DNA of 64,000 nt, taken from NCBI RefSeq assembly GCF_964199755.1, contig NC_133896.1, forward strand, positions 91,868,215 to 91,932,214, written 5' to 3'. The position numbers and the translations under genes are program-made. This DNA comes from Larus michahellis. Its lineage: Eukaryota; Chordata; Aves; Charadriiformes; Laridae. Below, piece by piece: positions 55,601 to 64,000 of the stretch; position 1 is the first letter of the stretch; each line of letters opens with the position of its first letter. The notes beneath the pieces were generated by a model that was given only the letters and a program-made list of their open reading frames with translations, made no database searches and was not told where the DNA came from.

Positions 55601-56840
55601 AAGGGCTTCTACCTCCGGCAAGCCATGAGCCTATTCCTTTGGGAGCGATGCTGACCTGTCCCACTTTGCTGATGATGCCTGTTGAAGCTCCTACGTTGGC
55701 GTATAATCTTGGCTTGATAATCAGTTTGTCTTGATAACCCCAGCGGCAGGGATAGAAAGTTCTTGGTTGGGATCCCAATGTAACCATCCGGTGTCTGGTG
55801 GACCTCCAAATTACGTCCCCCTCTGAAAGGTGGGAATAGGCGCTGCTTTAGCCACGTCAATAAAACTTCTCTCTCTTACCGAACATTGTTCCTCTGGCTT
55901 TGCTTGCCTGCGAACCTTTCGTTATAGCTGGGGAGAGCCAGAGGAAACTTTCAGCTCCCTTTGATGGTTCGTTGCCCTTCTGCTCTTTATTTCAGCCACT
56001 GCGGTTGTCACTGCTCAGAGAGGTAATGTTGAAAAGTAGCCATTGAGCTTCGGAGGCAGCAGTGGGGATGCGGCAGCTGAGGACAAAGGTTGGTGGCTTC
56101 CCTCTGCGTTCTGGTACAGGGCTGCTGGTCACGCTAGACTTATGTTTGCAGCTGCCTTCTTGCTCTGGGAATCTTTTGTTACCTGAAAGCTGAGATTTTT
56201 GGAAAATGTGACTACTGGGTCATCTTTCAGTACCTTCCATCAGTTTATTTGAATATCTGAAAGCTGCTGGTAACAGATCTGGAAGAGCGGGGGCAGAACA
56301 AAGCAAGAATTGAGGCAAAACAGGGGTTGAAAGCAGATCTGAGGAGTGAAAACGCCATCCTAAATTAAAAGCTGTTTCAGAGAAGTCAGCATAATGTGTC
56401 ATGGTATCTGTTGCACTGGGCTGTGCACAAATGTTACTGGGGCAGCATTTAATGACTCGGAGGAAAAAAAAATAATGTCTAAGCAGTTCTGCAAGAGAGT
56501 TGCCACGTGCTGTAAAGTTATTTAGGCTAAACAAGGCCAGAAGGGTGCACAACAAACCTGGTGCCTGGAAGAGGTGAGGTTCTGTTGTAAGATCTTGAAT
56601 TTGGTGGGGATTCTTCAAACCCTTCTCCCCAAACGGAGAGGAATGAGTCTATCAGAGAAGCCTAATGTCCCGATTTGAGCAAAACAGAAATAATTTATCT
56701 TCTAATGTTTGGGGAAACCGCACTTTTAGAAGACTCTAGTGTCTGAATTTGTGAAAATATTTACTTTATAGCCAGGTATGTGGGATTCAAGGTCTCGGTG
56801 TTTTCGAGCCTTGCTGGGTGCAGGGATGAGGAGGAGTGAG
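52660..56840. other. Intergenic between NOP2 and IFFO1, nothing firm
   Basis: No exon resembling a known protein. AATAAA-type signals occur at 53174, 54187 and near 54963 and 55860. The last one, CAATAAAACTTCTCTCTCTTACC, looks like an LTR R/U5 junction, so 55.5-55.9 kb might be a decayed LTR, but I cannot confirm it. A T8G6(GT)n tract lies at about 54411-54434. Confidence 0.45.
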
Positions 56841-56844
56841 ACGC

Positions 56845-57292
56845 GGGCACTTGACCCAGGCTGGCCAACAGGATTGTATCATACCATGAATGTGACATTC
56901 AATAGAAATCAGAAAATTTCCTGCAAAGTTTTCTTCCTTGATGGCAGCTGTCCTGAGAACTCCTTGCCCCGCTGCCGGACCCCTGCGCCCTTCCCTTCCT
57001 CCAAAAGCCACAGTGCTCGGCAGTGTCCGACATTTGCTGTCCTTGGCTGGGAGTGCACAGCTTCCCGCTGATAGAATTGGCTGAGTGTAATCCTTGTATA
57101 TCTTATATTGGTATTAGGATCAATATTGGCTCTTTAGTGTTATTAATGTTCATTACCTGGCCTTGTTCTATTAAATCTGCTTCTGCTTCAACCCTTGGGT
57201 TTCCTTGTGTTTTCCCAATTTCCCCTTCCCAGGTGGGGAGGGCTCAGCGGGGCGATAGAATAAATTCTTGTGGGTTTCTCAAACCATAACAC
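56845..57292 (+). mobile_element. Avian endogenous-retrovirus LTR fragment
   Basis: Degraded LTR. U3-like TTGACCCAGGCTGGCCAACAG and ATACCATGAATGTGACATTC (56850-56905) resemble the avian ERV promoter block. An AT-rich stretch of TATTAG/TATTGG words follows (57100-57150), then CTTGTTCTATTAAATCTGCT with a TTCAACCCTTGGG..TTTCCC U5-like region, a G-rich AGGTGGGGAGGGCTCAGCGG, and an end at about 57291 (..AAACCATAACA). No internal viral genes are present, so it is a solo or fragmentary LTR. Boundaries are approximate; the 5' end is not clear. Confidence 0.55.
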
Positions 57293-60200
57293 CTTATCCG
57301 GGCACAATGCGGACGTGGAGCTGGCAGCTCCGGCCTGCCGGGCTCTGGGGCGCTGCCAGCTCACCTCTGCAAAGCGGGAGGGAGAGGCGAGGTGCTGCGC
57401 TGCTGCACCCTTGTCGCGGCGGCGGGAGGAAACCGAGGACTTCTGGGGACAATAGCGTGTAATGGAAAGGGAAGAGACGCCAGCAGCAATACGGGTCGGC
57501 CACTAATTCCAGTGATGTCATTCGCTGTCATGTCTGTTCCGTGCTGGGCAGGCAGCCTGCGGTTGCCTTGTCTCGTGTCAGGCCGCATCCAGAGGAAGGG
57601 ACCGAAATCCTGCACTGCACGTTTCGGGGACCTGGATATAAAATTTAGATCCTCGAGTGCGTGCGCTCTGCTGCGCATAACCCCCTAGACACGTACACTT
57701 TCGTAGGGACTGAATCCACAAATGACCGAGTTTGCGCCGGTAGGTTTTGCTCCTCTAGGCTGTCCATCCCTGATAACGAGGATGCGCAGAGCCCCCGAAG
57801 AGGATGTCTGCAAGTCCTACCTGCCTGATGAGGAACTGCGGAGAGGAGTAAGGTCAGTCAGGTCCCCGGCTCTTGGCTATAGTACCTAGAACTGCCTTCT
57901 CATGCAAGACCTGGCTACGAAACTCTCCTCCTGGACTGGTGTTTGGGTTTTTTTAAAAGAAAATCCATTCTCTCCTTCTCTGTTAGAAAGGGACATATCT
58001 GTGTGTTGGTTAGGGTGGCGATCGCCCAGCTTCTGTCGGCAGCAGCTCCGCTGTGCCAATTTCTCCCCATTTGCACCCAAATCTAGGCAGCTAACTCTAG
58101 GCTGCCGTTTTCCCTAGGCAGCAAGGTGCCCAAAAAGTTGTGCGTTCATTGCAGCACCTGCCTCTGGTCGTGGACAGAAGCAATTTTAGGGGTCGGTTTT
58201 TAGTCGTTTTTTAGCAGGTCAATTTTAGTGAAGCATCCTGGAAGTTGGAAGACTGAGGGAGTTCACGCTGAAATGTTCCAGCAGGGTGGTGCAAGGCAGA
58301 AGGTAGCGCTGGGGTACTCGGAGGGAAGGAGGGCGGGGAGGCGGGGTACACACACACACACACGCTGAGTGACCTACGCCTTAAAAACAGAGCCTCGAGG
58401 ACAGCTGCGGAGCTAATTTGAAGAGGTTCCACCTACAAAGCACCTTTGCAAGGAGGATGCGTTAGCTAGGTAGAGGTTCTGTAATCTGGGAGAGGGGGGA
58501 GCGTCTCAAACTGGCAATGGATGTTAAAGCTAGGTAAATTCAAACGAGAGGCAAGGCACGTGATTTTAATAGGTGGATAGCCACCTGGGGAATCTCCTTT
58601 GATTTGCCTATGAAGGGTAATGGCAGAGGCTCAATCTATTTTTACCGTGCTCTCAGCACCTAGAGACGCAGTCCCACACGAGTACCTGACTCCAGCTACA
58701 GAAATCTGCGCCGTGTGTTTTGCGCGGCGTCAGAAAACGCGGCGCTTCTTTCTCGGTCTTAAAAAAAAATCTGTGGAAGTAAAATAAATATCAGCGTGCT
58801 TGTGAATAAGCGTCTGTTTTTACGTTGGCTACAGGTACAATTTTACAAGCTGCGGTGAGGTGCAGTGAGCAGCTCATCCTGTCAGGGCTCCCGGCAGAGC
58901 CACTGCTGAGCCTGAGCTGATAAACTCATGGCAGGAGCTATCGGAGGGTCTGGAGGAGTGCCAGGGGTTTTGCTGAACCCAAGAAGGGAAGATGAGGAGG
59001 AGGAGCTGTTGTGCTGGGGTGAGGTTGAAGCCAAGGGCCTAGAGGAGGAGCGTTGTGGTCCCTGGGCAGCAAGGATTGTCCCTAGGCTCAGGAGTAACTA
59101 GAAGATGTTGTCCCTTTGTCCCAGCCATCTTCTGTGTCAGGAGGAATCCTTTATCCCAGCAAGTATCCCAAGCAAGGGAAGCTAGGAAAAAAAGGAGGCT
59201 CCACGCTGCCCTGTCCTCTCTAGAAGAGGGCAGGCATGTTGGTGGGAAGAGGCGCTGGAGGTCTGTAGCCTGGACCCCTGCTGTAAGCAGGACTGTCCTG
59301 GCACTAGGTGACATCGCTGTGGCTTTGCGTAGCTGAGCCCTGACAACCACCGTGGCTGGAAGATCCCGCCACCTGCTCCAGTGCTGCGCTGGCCTCCTGG
59401 TGAAAACGCTTTTCCTGATGGATGGCGATGCCTTCCTCTGCTGGCGTTTCATTAATCAGCTCCGCTTGCCAGGTTTCCCCAGCAGGACAGAAGCAGAGCT
59501 TGGGAAAGCGCTGGCTCCTGGGTTTGCGGCGTTGCTCGTGCCTGCGTTCCCCGCTGGCTGCAGGCAGCAGCGGATCTCCCCACGGCCAGACGCTGCTCAC
59601 CTGGGTGCGACACGAGGGGATTGGGAACAGGCTGGCAGGTACAGGGGGGGAAAAATCAGGGGTATGCGAGGGGGGGAGGATGCTGGCAGAAAACATGGGA
59701 TGCCGTGTGCGCAGGCAGGCTGCGGCATTGAAGGGACGTGGCAGCAGGCTCAGCTGAGATCTCGGAGTCAGTGGTGGTTTCCAGGGCACGTGCTGGGAGG
59801 TCTCCAAGCAGGAGCTACGGCTGCTGCTTCAAAACAAGCTTCTTGACCGGGATCCCATCCCTCTCGTCCCTCTGTCCTTGCCTTTTCCCTGCCTGTTTAT
59901 TTGGTAGTATTGCTGCTGGGTGCGTGGCTCCTGACCAGCCGCTCCTGCTGTTGCAGCCAAGGGTTTTTGGAAGACAGGGATCTCCTGCACGCTTGAGGAA
60001 AGCCTTCCTACCTTCCTCTCCCTTGACAAAATCACTGCTTGCTGTGGCTCAGCCTCTCCGGTCAGAGGCAGAGCAAGGGAACAGCCGCTTAAAAAGAGAG
60101 AAAATGCTATAAAGGAAGTGACAGAACGGAAGCTCACTTAATTTCCCACCCTACGCACATATGGAAGGGTCTGAAATCCAGTTATGACTTCTAGCAGTCA

Positions 60201-61200
60201 TGGGTGTGCCGGGGAGAATGCAGCCGGCTTGCTGATGGGAGAGGAGGTGTTATAAATGCAAATGGGGGCTGCTGTGGGGAGCCGAGTCGTGGGCAGGACA
60301 GGGGAGACAGGTAGATCACGGGAAAAAACTGCCGCTAGACACAGCAAGACAACAGAGGGGAACAAATTTGATTAGGTCTGCTCCCAGGCAAGGAAGGCAG
60401 AAGAGTAAGAGGGATGGAGGAGCCCTGTGAGCCTGGAGGAGAAGCAGCAGGGAAAATGCGATGGGCAGACTCCCAGTGAAGACTAGCGAAACTAGCCATC
60501 CTCAGCGGGTCGGGGAAGTTTCTTGAAGTGTGGACTGAGCCATACCCCAGATCCCAAGGGAAGGGCTGCAGCACACCACCCACCTGGAGCCTGCCCATCT
60601 CCTGTCCCAGACAGAGTTCAATGTAGTGTGGTGCTGGGCATCTCCTTTAATTCAACCCTGTTGCACGCTCAGCCCTCGCGAACGGCTCAGCTGAGATCTG
60701 GGAGGCTGGTTTGTGCAAGTGGAAGTCCTGGGGGAACGGGCCATGAGCACGCAGACAGCAAGGTAGCACAGGTGCCCCCACCCATAAATGTTTATGTATC
60801 GATCGATTTGTGCGCAGTCTCATCCCACGGGATAAACGGGGGCAAGGGACCAACGCCAGTGCTTTTTGGCAGCGTTGCCCTGGGTTTGGGGTTGGGGTCG
60901 GGCTGCAGGAAAAGACCTAAGGAAGGCTAAAATAGGGGCCAGGAAACAAGACTCGAGGGTGCTTTGTGAACGATGAAGGAGTCGCAAGCCAAGCACGACA
61001 TTTGAGAGGCTCGGCTGCCTCCGCACAACCTCCTCCCCTACCCTCTGGCTCGCCATTGTCTGGTGGCAGCTCGCCGTGGGCGGGCTGCCGATGGAGCAGG
61101 GGCACGGCTGCCTTCGGAGAGGGGGGGCTCAAGGGCGGATAAGGGCTTCGGGGGGTGCGGAGGGGAAGTTACGCCGTTTTTTAAAGGGGGCAGCGCCGGG
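57293..61200. other. Intergenic upstream of IFFO1, no supported gene
   Basis: Contains a (CA)n microsatellite at about 58348-58363 and otherwise only shadow frames. GC content rises from about 61.0 kb into the IFFO1 CpG island. Confidence 0.5.
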
Positions 61201-61204
61201 GAAA

Positions 61205-64000
<2,796 letters not shown>

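Overview
The window is vertebrate nuclear DNA, almost certainly from a bird. The evidence is a conserved vertebrate gene block, CR1 LINE fragments of the bird/crocodilian type (including a 3' end with the typical ATTCTATG-like repeats), avian-type LTR remnants, compact introns and several very GC-rich CpG islands. All recognised genes lie on the + strand in the order LPAR5, CHD4, NOP2, IFFO1. The same four genes are neighbours on human 12p13.

Layout: 0.5-1.6 kb, the LPAR5 coding exon (a lysophosphatidic acid G-protein-coupled receptor). 1.6-24.4 kb, a long non-coding interval with nested CR1 pieces (3.6-5.0 kb), more CR1 fragments (6.6 and 9.8 kb), an orphan CpG island (8.0-8.6 kb), and two arrays of an exact 12-bp motif, TATTATGGGATG, inside CpG islands (13 copies at 17.17-17.93 kb; 11 copies at 23.94-24.45 kb). 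The second array ends just upstream of CHD4 exon 1. 24.5-46.5 kb, CHD4 (NuRD remodeller), reconstructed as 39 coding exons giving 1917 residues. 47.0-52.6 kb, NOP2 (nucleolar rRNA m5C methyltransferase), 16 exons giving 692 residues, with a minor-spliceosome AT-AC intron. 52.6-61.2 kb, intergenic, with an avian-type LTR fragment near 57 kb. 61.3-62.5 kb, CpG island and first coding exon of IFFO1, whose remainder lies beyond the right edge.

The genes do not form one pathway. CHD4 acts in chromatin, NOP2 in ribosome biogenesis and IFFO1 at the nuclear lamina or in repair; LPAR5 is a cell-surface receptor. CHD4 and NOP2 are head-to-tail with only about 0.5 kb between them.

The most unusual signal is the pair of TATTATGGGATG arrays. 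There are 24 identical copies, all in the direction of CHD4 transcription, in G-rich spacers of irregular length that rule out coding. They look like dense binding sites for an unidentified factor upstream of CHD4. Other points of interest are the AT-AC intron of NOP2, a possible second U12-type intron in CHD4, a 27-nt in-frame candidate microexon in the CHD4 ATPase region, and a poly(A) tract flanked by a 16-bp direct repeat before IFFO1.
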